From positions 1,426,001-1,490,000 of the forward strand of contig NZ_VWWO01000001.1 of NCBI RefSeq assembly GCF_011752935.1: a stretch of DNA of 64,000 bases, read 5' to 3'. Below the pieces are notes generated by a model that saw only the letters and a list, made by a program, of their open reading frames with translations, was not told the DNA's origin and made no database searches. The stretch comes from Chitinophaga sp. Cy-1792 (GTDB lineage Bacteria; Bacteroidota; Bacteroidia; Chitinophagales; Chitinophagaceae). Position 1 is the stretch's first letter. Each line of letters starts with the position of its first letter. Of the stretch, positions 17,101 through 24,733 are shown one piece after another. Position numbers and translations under genes: made by a program.

Positions 17101-17357
17101 ACTCTTATTTCGTAGAAAATGGTTCTTATCTGCGTGCTAAAAACATGTTGCTGGGCTACACCTTACCGGCAGCTGCACTGAGAAACATCGGTGTTCAAAA
17201 ATGCAGGATCTATGTACAGGCAGCTAACGTCTTCACTATCACCAAATACACTGGTGTAGATCCTGAAATCGGTGGTACTACCACTTCATTCGGTATCGAT
17301 GAAGGTGCTTATCCAAATCAACGTCAATACCTGGTTGGTCTGAACGTAACATTCTGA
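14136..17357 (+). CDS. SusC/RagA family TonB-linked outer membrane protein
   Basis: This 1073-residue TonB-dependent transporter imports an oligomeric nutrient across the outer membrane. In order it has a signal peptide (to NVYAQ, residue 27), a carboxypeptidase-regulatory-like domain (GKVTDKTSGNPIPGVTVVIK), a TonB-box region (EEVVVTGYA), the plug domain with PLYVVDGVAI and the SusC signature AASIYGARAANGVIIITTK, then the 22-strand barrel ending in VGLNVTF with a C-terminal aromatic. No STN domain is present, so it does not signal to an anti-sigma factor. The SusD partner starts 31 bases after the stop. No glycoside hydrolase is nearby to reveal the substrate. Confidence 0.95.
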   Translation: MKKHFYQALAVLCGILLMLAGTNVYAQTKITGKVTDKTSGNPIPGVTVVIKGTNRGTATDPTGVFSIQAKQGDVLVTSFVGYDPQEITVGNGPIVIRLAEKIGSLEEVVVTGYASQKKKDLTGAVSIVKVENLTKQPTAQISNQLQGQVSGITVIGTGQPGQEPQVQIRGVNTFGVNTPLYVVDGVAINSLVDLNPNDVATMQVLKDAGAASIYGARAANGVIIITTKRGTGKVKVSYDGYYGTQVPKGGNVYHIATPQEQANLMWTALTNTDPTKVSSKQYGNGATPVLPDYISPTGAKEGDPSTNPDLYYVNPNYKNAGDWDNFYRITKANKAGTDWFHEIFKPAPITSHNISVAGGSDIGNYFFSFYYFNQQGTLKNTYNKRYAVRANSNYNVTDHIRVGENMEYSVISNPQIGILQEGSGIGMAFREMPIIPVYDIKGNYAGSKGDDLGNAKNPVAIQDRFGNTKTLANRLLGNVYAEADIMKLFTLRTSFGGELFNFNNHNFAPPDYENQEPVRTNIYTENAGTGYDWTWTNTLTFHKNFNRTHDLKVLLGTEAFDEEFRNVGGSTQDYFTFDPNFVNLSTGTGTQTNYSNYGSDGLWSLFAKVDYAYRDKYLLGALIRRDGSSRFGPSHRYGNFPAVSAAWRLSQEEFMKGLTWLSDLKIRGGWGIMGNQINVSPSNTYNSYGFNRSSTFYPMDGTNIQKGFYWSQLGNPDAKWESNINSNIGIDATLLKGHLEFTVDYYQKVVKDLLYNPELAGTYGGETFPYSNVAQMKNNGIDLNITGNTYLTHDLKLDVSATLTTYHNKIQAISNGATYFDSDQRRFGSPIIRNAVGHSISEFYGYKIVGFWNSADEVKAANDAAIKKYPDISSYQQDIGVGRFKYADVNGDGKVDAADRTFLGSPTPKFSYGLNIGLTYKGFDFSMFLYGVQGNKIWNQIRWWTDFYNSFAGAKSKTAVYDSWTPTHMNAKAPIQEAAAYASTFNEPNSYFVENGSYLRAKNMLLGYTLPAAALRNIGVQKCRIYVQAANVFTITKYTGVDPEIGGTTTSFGIDEGAYPNQRQYLVGLNVTF

Positions 17358-17388
17358 TAGCATTACTGAACAAGCAAAATTGAAACAG

Positions 17389-19161
17389 ATGAAAAAACTT
17401 AAATATTCAGGTATCGCATTATTGCTCGCAACCGGTATGTTCGTTGCCTGCAAAAAGTCTTTCCTGGAACGTCCTCCATACGGTGCGCTCACCGAAGAAA
17501 TTATCGCTAACAAAGATGGTGTGAACTATCTGCTCGTGGGCGCCTATGGTGCCCTGGATGGCCAGGCTCCCGGTAATAACGCCCTCGGCGGTACCGGATC
17601 CGGCTGGATGGCATCCCCTACCAACTGGGTATACGGAAGTGTGGCCGGTGGTGATGCACATAAAGGTTCTGAAAGTACTGACCAGCCTGATATCAACGCG
17701 ATTGCAACCGGTCAGGAATCAGCTACCAATACCTTTATCAATGCAAAATGGAAAGCAGTATACGAAGGGGTTACCCGCTGTAATAATACCCTGAAATTCA
17801 TGAGCAGAGCCACTGACATGACTGCTGATGAAAAGAAGGAAGTGGAAGCGGAAGCAAGGTTCCTGCGTGGTCACTATTATTTTGAACTGAAAAAAATGTT
17901 CAATAATGTACCATGGATCAGCGACACCACTACAGATGTATTGCAGCCAAATACAGTGGATATCTGGCCTAACATCGTCGCTGACTTTACCTTTGCCATG
18001 AATAATCTTCCTGCCACGCAGAGCGATCTCGGAAGAGCAAACAAATGGGCTGCACAGATTTACCTGGCGAAATGTTATCTCTACCAGAAACAGTATAGCA
18101 CTGCTTTACCGTTGTTCCAGAGCGCTATTACCAATGGCCAGACTTCCAACGGTAAACCTTATGCACTTGAAGCGAAGTTTGAAAATAACTTTGATGCAGC
18201 TGCGAAAAATGGTCCTGAGTCTGTTTTCGCCATCCAGATGACTGCAAACGACGGTACCGGTACTATCACCAACGCGAATGCCGGTGATATGCTGAACTAT
18301 CCATATAACAGTCCTTTTGGCTGTTGCGGATTCTTCCAGCCTACACAGGACCTGGTGAACTCCTATCGTACAGATGGTACAGGGCTTCCTTACCTGGATG
18401 CTTATAATTCATATCCGGTAAAAAGCGATATGGGTATCTCCTCAGACAGTGCTTATGTACCTGATACCGGAAATCTCGATCCACGCTTAGACTGGACCGT
18501 TGGCCGCCGTGGCCTGCCTTATCACGACTGGGGTATTTTCCCGGGTATGAAATGGGTGCGTCAGCAAAATACCGGTGGTCCTTACGCTGGTAAAAAAATG
18601 ATCTACTGGCAGTTTAACCAGAACCTATATCATGATGCCAACTCATGGGCGCCAGGTTCTGCGATTAACGTAGTGCTGATCCGCTTCTCTGATGTACTGT
18701 TAATGACAGCCGAATGTGCTGCACAAACAGGAGACCTGGGAACGGCACTGAAATATGTTAACCAGGTACGTCACAGAATGATCGACCATCCTGAAAACTG
18801 GCTGCACAAATATGCAGATAATACCAAACCAATGGCGGGTTGGAGTAATCAGCTGGCAGCCAATTACGTAATCAATGAATATCCTGCCTTTGCCAATCAG
18901 GCTTATGCACTCAAGGCAATTAAATTTGAACGTAAACTGGAACTCGCAACTGAAGGCCATCGCTACTTCGATATCGGTCGCTGGGATGATGGTGCTACAT
19001 TAATGAAGGCATTCTATGATTACGAAAGTACAATCACAGGTGACCTCAAAAATGCAGAATACAAAAAAGGAAGAAACGAATACTTCCCGGTACCACAAAG
19101 ACAGATAGACCTTTCACAGAAAGCGGGTAAACCTACCCTGTCACAAAACGGTGGATACTAA
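17389..19161 (+). CDS. SusD/RagB family nutrient-binding lipoprotein
   Basis: This surface lipoprotein of 590 residues pairs with the SusC protein upstream. A signal peptide ends at ATGMFVAC, where the cysteine would be lipidated. The TPR-like helices (RFLRGHYYFELKKMF) and the C-terminal SusD segment (FERKLELATEGHRYFDIGRW) are conserved. An in-frame TTG at 17380 could also serve as a start, but the ATG at 17389 gives the usual lipoprotein signal. A clear terminator follows at 19195. It binds substrate and acts as a lid on the SusC channel; the substrate is unknown. Confidence 0.94.
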   Translation: MKKLKYSGIALLLATGMFVACKKSFLERPPYGALTEEIIANKDGVNYLLVGAYGALDGQAPGNNALGGTGSGWMASPTNWVYGSVAGGDAHKGSESTDQPDINAIATGQESATNTFINAKWKAVYEGVTRCNNTLKFMSRATDMTADEKKEVEAEARFLRGHYYFELKKMFNNVPWISDTTTDVLQPNTVDIWPNIVADFTFAMNNLPATQSDLGRANKWAAQIYLAKCYLYQKQYSTALPLFQSAITNGQTSNGKPYALEAKFENNFDAAAKNGPESVFAIQMTANDGTGTITNANAGDMLNYPYNSPFGCCGFFQPTQDLVNSYRTDGTGLPYLDAYNSYPVKSDMGISSDSAYVPDTGNLDPRLDWTVGRRGLPYHDWGIFPGMKWVRQQNTGGPYAGKKMIYWQFNQNLYHDANSWAPGSAINVVLIRFSDVLLMTAECAAQTGDLGTALKYVNQVRHRMIDHPENWLHKYADNTKPMAGWSNQLAANYVINEYPAFANQAYALKAIKFERKLELATEGHRYFDIGRWDDGATLMKAFYDYESTITGDLKNAEYKKGRNEYFPVPQRQIDLSQKAGKPTLSQNGGY

Positions 19162-19194
19162 CCTGGTTTTTCTTACTTGCCATAAACAGTAAAT

Positions 19195-19230
19195 AAATGC
19201 AGCGGATTATTCCGCTGCATTTATTTTTTA
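19195..19230 (+). terminator. Terminator of the susC/susD-like operon
   Basis: A perfect 12-bp stem, AAATGCAGCGGA with TCCGCTGCATTT, has loop TTAT and is followed by ATTTTTTA. Confidence 0.85.
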
Positions 19231-19278
19231 AATTCCTATTCGCTATTTTACATCTGCCAGAAAAACTAATTATTACCC

Positions 19279-20814
19279 ATGTCAGCTCAACAGAAATTCC
19301 ACAAATGGGGGCTTGCACTTGCCTTCCTCTCCGCTGCATCTTTCGCAGTTTTCAGTGCATGCCATGTGCAAACCAAAGAAGAAAAAGCCAGACAGCTTGC
19401 AGAGAAATATTGTGGTAGCTGCCACCTGCCGGTAGATCCTTCCATGCTGGATAAGGCCACCTGGACGGACCATGTACTCCCCAATATGGCAAAGCGCCTC
19501 GGCGTGAATGTATGGGGAGAAAAAGAATATTTCCCGCCAATGCCCGGAGAAAAGCCAGGACAAATCCCCTTCAGCGAGTGGAAAGAAATAGTCGAATATT
19601 ATACCACCAACGCTCCCGAAAAGCTGACCCCGGCAAAAGCACCTTATCCCGTTCAGAAAGGCTGGGCAGGATTTGAGCTGGTGGCCCCCGTCATAAAAGA
19701 TACTACCATCGCTGCCACCACCATGGTAGCTGCCGATGCTACTGCCGGTATGATATATACCAGCGATGCCTACGAGAATACGCTTGTGCAATGGAATGCA
19801 ACACTCGAAAAAGCAAATACCTGGAAATGCTTATCTCCCATTGTAGACATCAGTTTTAAAAAAGATAGCGGAAAAAATCTGGCACTCATTACACAAATAG
19901 GTGATATGCGTGCAGTAGATAAACCCAGCGGTGTAATTGCTGAACTGGATCTGAATACACCCGGAATTAAGCCAACTGACCTAAAAGCCTTTTTGCAAAG
20001 ACCGGTTCAAACGCTTTCAGCCGACTTCGATAAGGACGGATTGGTGGACTTGATTAGTTGCTCGTTCGGTCATAACACCGGCGGACTATATTTATTAAAA
20101 AAATTACCGACAGGTTCATACGATCAACATCCAATATTGGAACTGCCAGGAGCTATACACGCTGTGGTGGATGATTTCAATAACGATGGATGGCCTGATC
20201 TGATGGTTTTATTCGCCGCTGCCAGGGAAGGAATATGGCTGTTTCAGAACGATCATAAAGGTGGTTTTACCAGTGATAAACTGCTGGAATTCCCGCCACT
20301 GTGGGGTTCTACCAGTTTTCAGCTGATAGATATGAATGGAGATGGAAAGAAAGATATCGTATATACCTGTGGAGATAACGCAGATTATTCCATGATATTA
20401 AAACCTTATCACGGTGTGTATGTATTTGAAAATAAAGGAAATAACCAATATAAACAGGCCTGGTTTTATCCCGTTAACGGCTGTACGAAAGCGATCGCTG
20501 GCGACTTTAATCAGGATGGCAAAGTAGATATTGCGACCATTGCTTTCTTCGCAGACCTGAAAAATAATCCTTCCGAGAAATTCATTTTTTTTGAAGGAAA
20601 AGATAATGCCTTTAATTTTGCACCATATTCACCTCCTATAGAAAATGAAGGACACTGGATTTGTATGGATGCAGTGGATGTAGATAAAGATGGAGATGTG
20701 GATATCATACTAGGAAATTATGCTAAAGGTTTTATTATACAGGAAGATTATCGACCTAACTGGAAAGAGTATCAGCCATTTATACTTCTCCGGAACACCC
20801 TGAAGCATCCTTAG
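19279..20814 (+). CDS. Cytochrome c / FG-GAP repeat lipoprotein
   Basis: This 511-residue exported protein starts with a signal peptide and a likely lipobox cysteine (FAVFSAC, residue 28). A c-type haem site CGSCH follows at about residues 46-50 in a short cytochrome-like domain. The rest is a beta-propeller of VCBS/FG-GAP repeats with calcium-binding loops: DFDKDGLVD, DFNNDGWPD, DMNGDGKKD, DFNQDGKVD and DVDKDGDVD. Fusions of this kind occur in Bacteroidota and Planctomycetes, but their electron partners are unknown. It has its own transcript, since a terminator separates it from the SusD gene. Confidence 0.83.
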   Translation: MSAQQKFHKWGLALAFLSAASFAVFSACHVQTKEEKARQLAEKYCGSCHLPVDPSMLDKATWTDHVLPNMAKRLGVNVWGEKEYFPPMPGEKPGQIPFSEWKEIVEYYTTNAPEKLTPAKAPYPVQKGWAGFELVAPVIKDTTIAATTMVAADATAGMIYTSDAYENTLVQWNATLEKANTWKCLSPIVDISFKKDSGKNLALITQIGDMRAVDKPSGVIAELDLNTPGIKPTDLKAFLQRPVQTLSADFDKDGLVDLISCSFGHNTGGLYLLKKLPTGSYDQHPILELPGAIHAVVDDFNNDGWPDLMVLFAAAREGIWLFQNDHKGGFTSDKLLEFPPLWGSTSFQLIDMNGDGKKDIVYTCGDNADYSMILKPYHGVYVFENKGNNQYKQAWFYPVNGCTKAIAGDFNQDGKVDIATIAFFADLKNNPSEKFIFFEGKDNAFNFAPYSPPIENEGHWICMDAVDVDKDGDVDIILGNYAKGFIIQEDYRPNWKEYQPFILLRNTLKHP

Positions 20815-20838
20815 TGGCAACAAAAAATCGCCGGGAGA

Positions 20839-21117
20839 TTTGGAAGAGAAATAGAATAATATGTATATTACACCCGTATTTAACTTCCAAGTCCATTAAA
20901 GTAAACCGGGCATAACTATGAAAGAGTAGTTTTCATAGTGATATGTGATCGTCGTCGTTTTTTGTTTTTGCCCGTAATTTTCCATAGATGTTATACCTGG
21001 TTGCACTTAGGCAGACGCCATCTGTCATGCACCTGTCAAGATATTTAAGATATCCTGATGAATAATCAGGCTTTAGAATGGCGGAAGGAGAGGCAGTATT
21101 GCCTCTCTTTTATTTTA
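20839..21117 (+). ncRNA. Candidate small RNA or structured leader
   Basis: A strong terminator (GAGAGGCA-GTAT-TGCCTCTC then TTTTATTTTA, 21088-21117) lies 270 bases after the last stop codon with no protein gene before it. Upstream hairpins are ACTATGAAA/TTTCATAGT (20915-20939), enclosed by CGGGCA/TGCCCG (20907-20974), and CCTGAT/ATCAGG (21054-21070). A weak promoter (TTTG at 20839, TATATTAC near 20865) could start a transcript of about 240 bases. It could instead be the 3' UTR of the cytochrome gene or an attenuator of the ebo operon. Confidence 0.35.
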
Positions 21118-21132
21118 TACCCCGGACATCAC

Positions 21133-21159
21133 TACCACCCATCATAAAAATACCACCCA
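21133..21159. promoter_or_regulatory. Direct repeat TACCACCCA before eboA
   Basis: TACCACCCA occurs at 21133-21141 and again at 21151-21159, 18 bp apart, about 45-70 bases upstream of a likely -7 box (TAATTTTTG near 21203). Paired direct repeats at this place are typical of activator sites. Confidence 0.4.
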
Positions 21160-21230
21160 GAGAGTGGAAATATCACTTATCTGGTTAATTTTAGAGTGAA
21201 ATAATTTTTGCATCAATAAATAGGTTTGAA

Positions 21231-22124
21231 GTGACCGCTTATGTATATGACCTGGGGAAAGTGAGCCTGCTGTTATATCAGCTCCTGCAGGATCAGGGTA
21301 ATGACAACGCCGGCCAATGGCTGGAAAAACGCCTTCAGATACAGCAATCAGGAAATTCCACGCAGCAGTATCTCCTCACTTTCACCGCTATTCCACGTTT
21401 TACAGGCAAACAGCCAGTGACCGTTTCTCAGGAAACCGCTACCGCACTACAAAAGGAAATACCTGGCTTCTTCGTATATGACTGGACGTTAGACAAACTT
21501 GCGCGTGTATGGTGGCTATTGCTTTTACCGGCAGATGATAAATCGTTTTATCTGCAACAGGTAGAAAACCTGTTCAACGGCGCCGAAATGAATGAGCTGG
21601 CAACACTCTACAGCGCACTGCCACTGCTGGCATACCCGGAAGAGTGGATACCGAGAACCGCAGAAGGCATCCGGTCCAATATCGCACCGGTACAGGAAGC
21701 CATTATGGTACGTAATCCTTACCCCGCCCGATATCTCCCGGAAGCCGCCTGGAACCAGCTGGTAATGAAAGCCATCTTTACTGATAAACCATTGCAATCG
21801 ATAGAAGGACTCTCCCGTAGGGCAAATGCCCCATTGGCTGCCATCATCGTAGACTTTGCCCATGAAAGGCAGGCAGCAGGCAGGCCGGTAAACCCATTGC
21901 AATGGCAACTGCTCACTCATTTCCTGAACAGTACCAACTTCCCGGATATCGCCCGGCTCTGGAACTCAGCCCTCAACGTGGAAAAAGAAGCCGCCGCGCT
22001 AGTTTGCAGCGAAAGCAGCTACCCTCCCGCAAGAGAACTGCTGGTGCAGGCCCCCGAAATAGCCCGCGAAATCAGTCAGGGCCTGATCTCCTGGAATACC
22101 ATCGCTGACAAAATATCCCTGTAG
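21231..22124 (+). CDS. eboA: EboA domain-containing protein
   Basis: This 297-residue cytoplasmic helical protein belongs to the EboA group, recognised from its character and from the complete ebo gene order around it. It uses a GTG start at 21231. Segments such as LARVWWLLLLP, EWIPRTAEGIRSNI and ALVCSESSYPPARELLVQA lie in a repeat-like helical fold. EboA has no assigned enzyme activity; work on Nostoc scytonemin synthesis connects the ebo set with moving a precursor to the periplasm. eboB follows after 50 bases and eboC after that, on the same strand. A direct-repeat site and a terminator precede it. Confidence 0.82.
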   Translation: MTAYVYDLGKVSLLLYQLLQDQGNDNAGQWLEKRLQIQQSGNSTQQYLLTFTAIPRFTGKQPVTVSQETATALQKEIPGFFVYDWTLDKLARVWWLLLLPADDKSFYLQQVENLFNGAEMNELATLYSALPLLAYPEEWIPRTAEGIRSNIAPVQEAIMVRNPYPARYLPEAAWNQLVMKAIFTDKPLQSIEGLSRRANAPLAAIIVDFAHERQAAGRPVNPLQWQLLTHFLNSTNFPDIARLWNSALNVEKEAAALVCSESSYPPARELLVQAPEIAREISQGLISWNTIADKISL

Positions 22125-22174
22125 TAACCAATTTATACCATCATTCATTTTATCCATCTTTAAAAAATCTGACT

Positions 22175-23155
22175 ATGTGCGGCATTCATGATTTAACAGA
22201 ACACGATCTGCAGCCACTCACCCATCATCCTGCCTATCTAGATAAAATTAAAGGCATGCGCTTCTTTGACCCGCATGTTCACATGACCTCCCGGACAACG
22301 GATGATTATCAGGCAATGGCAGATGCCGGCATCGTCGCCATTATTGAACCCGCATTCTGGCTCGGACAACCCCGCACCGGTGTTGATTCCTTCCGCGACT
22401 ACTACAGCAGCCTCGTTGGATGGGAAAGGTTCCGCTCCTCCCAATTCGGGATCAAACATTATTGCACCATCGGACTCAATTCCAAAGAAGCCAATAATGA
22501 AAAGCTCGCCGAAGCAGTCATGGAAATCCTCCCGCAGTTCATCTACAAAGAAGGCGTAGTAGGCATCGGGGAAATCGGTTTCGATGACCAGACAGCCCTG
22601 GAAGAAAAATATTACCGCGCACAACTGGAGCTGGCCAAAGAAGCCGGCCTGCCGGTACAGATACATACCCCGCACCGCGATAAAAAGCAAGGCACCCGCC
22701 GTAGCATGGACATCGCCATAGAACACGGCCTCGATCCGCAGATGGTCATCGTAGACCATAATAATGAGGAAACCGTAAAAGAAGTGCTCGACAGAGGTTT
22801 CTGGGCTGCATTCACCATTTACCCCTTTACCAAAATGGGGAATGAACGTATGGTAGAAGTTGTTAAACAGTACGGAAGCCGGAATATCATGGTTAATTCC
22901 GCCGCAGACTGGGGTATCAGCGATCCGCTGGCCGTTCCCAAAACCGCCGCGCTCATGCACGAAAGTGGTATTGACTCGAATGACATTCATTTGGTAACTT
23001 ACGCCAATGCTGTGAGGGCGTTTGCCCAGAGTGGCCAGATAAATGAATCCGATTTTGGAATTGCTAGTGATCAAAGTGAAAAATTCAATGGAAGTACTGT
23101 TTTACGTGGTGGGCAACAGCCAAGAATCAATAAAAACACAACCATCATCCGGTAA
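22175..23155 (+). CDS. eboB: EboB, TatD-family metal-dependent hydrolase
   Basis: This 326-residue TIM-barrel hydrolase of the TatD group has its metal ligands visible: HxH (DPHVH, residues 34 and 36), the glutamate in GIGEIGFDD, histidines in VQIHTPH and VDHNN, and the aspartate in NSAADWG. It is longer than typical TatD DNases (about 260 residues). It lies between eboA and eboC, which fits the ebo-type TatD protein rather than the housekeeping nuclease. Its substrate is not known. The 53-base gap to eboC makes a common transcript likely. Confidence 0.85.
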   Translation: MCGIHDLTEHDLQPLTHHPAYLDKIKGMRFFDPHVHMTSRTTDDYQAMADAGIVAIIEPAFWLGQPRTGVDSFRDYYSSLVGWERFRSSQFGIKHYCTIGLNSKEANNEKLAEAVMEILPQFIYKEGVVGIGEIGFDDQTALEEKYYRAQLELAKEAGLPVQIHTPHRDKKQGTRRSMDIAIEHGLDPQMVIVDHNNEETVKEVLDRGFWAAFTIYPFTKMGNERMVEVVKQYGSRNIMVNSAADWGISDPLAVPKTAALMHESGIDSNDIHLVTYANAVRAFAQSGQINESDFGIASDQSEKFNGSTVLRGGQQPRINKNTTIIR

Positions 23156-23208
23156 AGCCCTGTACATACTAATGTACCGGCCTGAGACCATGAAAACCCA
23201 TTAATGAG

Positions 23209-24126
23209 GTGAGTTATATTACAAGTAAATTGTTAGGATACCTACGTCTCATGAGGCCGGCCAATATGATAACTGCTATTTCAGATGTACTGGCTGGAGT
23301 AGCAATTTCGGGCTATTTTATTAACGTGTCTTATGAAACGGTGACATGGGATTTTACACTGCCGGTAATTTGTCTCTGCCTGGCGGCAGCCGGACTTTAC
23401 GGCGGCGGAGTCGTACTAAACGACGTATTCGACGCACAACTGGACGCAGTAGAAAGGCCTGAGCGCCCTATTCCCAGCGGCGTTATCTCCTATACACAAG
23501 CTATTATTCTCGGTGCATACCTGCTACTCGTAGGTGTTTTAGGCGCCTTTTCAGTAGGACACCTTACCGGTGCCCCAGGTTGGATTGCTATTGGCATCAC
23601 CTTCGCTGCCATCGTTTATAACAAATGGGGAAAACACCATTCTTTCTGGGGGCCACTGAATATGGGACTTTGCCGCGGACTCAACCTGCTGCTCGGTATC
23701 AGCGTAATGCCCGATGCCCTCGACCAATATTGGTGGATGGGAATTATCCCTATCGTATACATCGCGGCCATTACCAATATCAGCAGAGGAGAAGTACATG
23801 GTGGTGATACCAGGAATATGCGCATCAGCGCCACTGGCTATGCTGCTGTTTATATTGCCATGATAGCCATGGCGGTACTTCATCAGCGCATCTGGGCCGC
23901 GCCGTTTATCCTCCTCTTTATTGTGATGGTAAACAAACCACTCCGCGTTGCCATGAAAAACCCTTCGGGACCCAATATTGGCAAAGCCGTGAAAGGTGGC
24001 ATCATCGCACTGATCGTGATGAATGCTGCATGGGTGGCCGTTTTTGCTCAGCCGGCATTCGCCATCGCTGTATTGCTGCTCCTCCCGGTATCTATGGGAT
24101 TAGGAAAACTTTTCGCTGTAACCTGA
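23209..24126 (+). CDS. eboC: EboC, UbiA-like prenyltransferase
   Basis: This 305-residue integral-membrane protein of the UbiA superfamily has about eight or nine helices. The first aspartate motif is canonical (NDVFDAQLDAVERPERPIPS, residues 71-90) and binds Mg-prenyl diphosphate in the family. The second polar motif reads SRGEVHGGDTRN. It uses a GTG start; an ATG at 23204 is out of frame and closed at once by TGA. UbiA enzymes attach prenyl chains to aromatic or other acceptors, so an ebo-derived polyol acceptor is a reasonable guess but is not shown. A bidirectional terminator follows. Confidence 0.86.
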   Translation: MSYITSKLLGYLRLMRPANMITAISDVLAGVAISGYFINVSYETVTWDFTLPVICLCLAAAGLYGGGVVLNDVFDAQLDAVERPERPIPSGVISYTQAIILGAYLLLVGVLGAFSVGHLTGAPGWIAIGITFAAIVYNKWGKHHSFWGPLNMGLCRGLNLLLGISVMPDALDQYWWMGIIPIVYIAAITNISRGEVHGGDTRNMRISATGYAAVYIAMIAMAVLHQRIWAAPFILLFIVMVNKPLRVAMKNPSGPNIGKAVKGGIIALIVMNAAWVAVFAQPAFAIAVLLLLPVSMGLGKLFAVT

Positions 24127-24138
24127 TTTTATAAAACA

Positions 24139-24171
24139 CATCAGCCTTCAGATTTCACCTGAAGGCTGATG
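24139..24171. terminator. Bidirectional terminator after eboC and the luxR-type gene
   Basis: A 13-bp stem, CATCAGCCTTCAG with CTGAAGGCTGATG, and a seven-base loop lie between the convergent stops at 24126 and 24178. Confidence 0.75.
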
Positions 24172-24177
24172 GTTTAA

Positions 24178-24564
24178 TCACTTTACCAAACCTCTACGTA
24201 CCGCCTCTTTTACCAACCCCGCCACATTCCTTACACTTAATTTCTGGGTCAGGTTCAAACGGTGTACTTCTACTGTACGCATACTGATAAATAATCTTCC
24301 CGCAATCTCCTGGCTGGTATATTCTTCTGCAATCAATTGCAGGATCTCTTCTTCCCGCTTTGTCAGTTCAACAGGATTTCTTTGTGGCGCCAGCTTAAGT
24401 GGCCCCGCCGGCGTTGCTGCCGGCATATCCTGCACTGTGGTCTCCTGCTCAAATTCCATTAGGTTCACAATCCTGACACGTGGATATAACCGACGTACTG
24501 TACGTGAGAAATTCATTTCTTCTGATGAGGGTAATCCTAGGATCATTTTAACTTGCATCTTCAC
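24178..24564 (-). CDS. LuxR-type DNA-binding protein without receiver domain
   Basis: This 128-residue protein has a complete NarL/LuxR helix-turn-helix (residues about 66-122: LTKREEEILQLIAEEYTSQE ... SMRTVEVHRLNLTQKL). Before it are only about 60 residues, a short MILGLPSSEE segment and a linker; the phospho-accepting receiver domain of normal response regulators is absent. It therefore probably binds DNA without phosphorylation, or as a partner of another protein. It lies inside the ebo set on the opposite strand, downstream of a sensor-kinase gene, with hairpin element C in the 169-bp gap. Control of the ebo genes is an inference from position. Confidence 0.82.
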   Translation of the reverse strand: MKMQVKMILGLPSSEEMNFSRTVRRLYPRVRIVNLMEFEQETTVQDMPAATPAGPLKLAPQRNPVELTKREEEILQLIAEEYTSQEIAGRLFISMRTVEVHRLNLTQKLSVRNVAGLVKEAVRRGLVK

Positions 24565-24605
24565 AAATCTTAAAAAGGGTTAACAATTAATAACTATAAT
24601 TTTTT

Positions 24606-24681
24606 CTGTCTTTTGACGCCGCCGCAGGCGGCGTCAAAAGACAGACTTCGATCAACTGCCGAAGGCAGTTGATCGAAGTCT
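24606..24681 (+). repeat. Overlapping triloop hairpins, element C
   Basis: An 18-bp perfect stem with loop GCA (24606-24644) shares its last two bases with a second 18-bp perfect stem with loop GAA (24643-24681). The element is between the sensor-kinase stop and the luxR-type start. Confidence 0.85.
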
Positions 24682-24733
24682 GGGCGAACAATGACACAAA
24701 CAACAAAACATAATCATCTGCCGAAGGCTCCTA

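Noticed and set aside
20815..21230. SRP RNA, 6S RNA, tmRNA or RNase P RNA
   Set aside because: None of the conserved core motifs of these RNAs could be recognised here or in the 56.4-57.4 kb gap.
23161..23178. GTACAT-N4-ATGTAC palindrome before eboC as an operator shared with eboD
   Set aside because: The spacing differs from the eboD TGTACA pair and it lies inside a likely operon; the match is too short.
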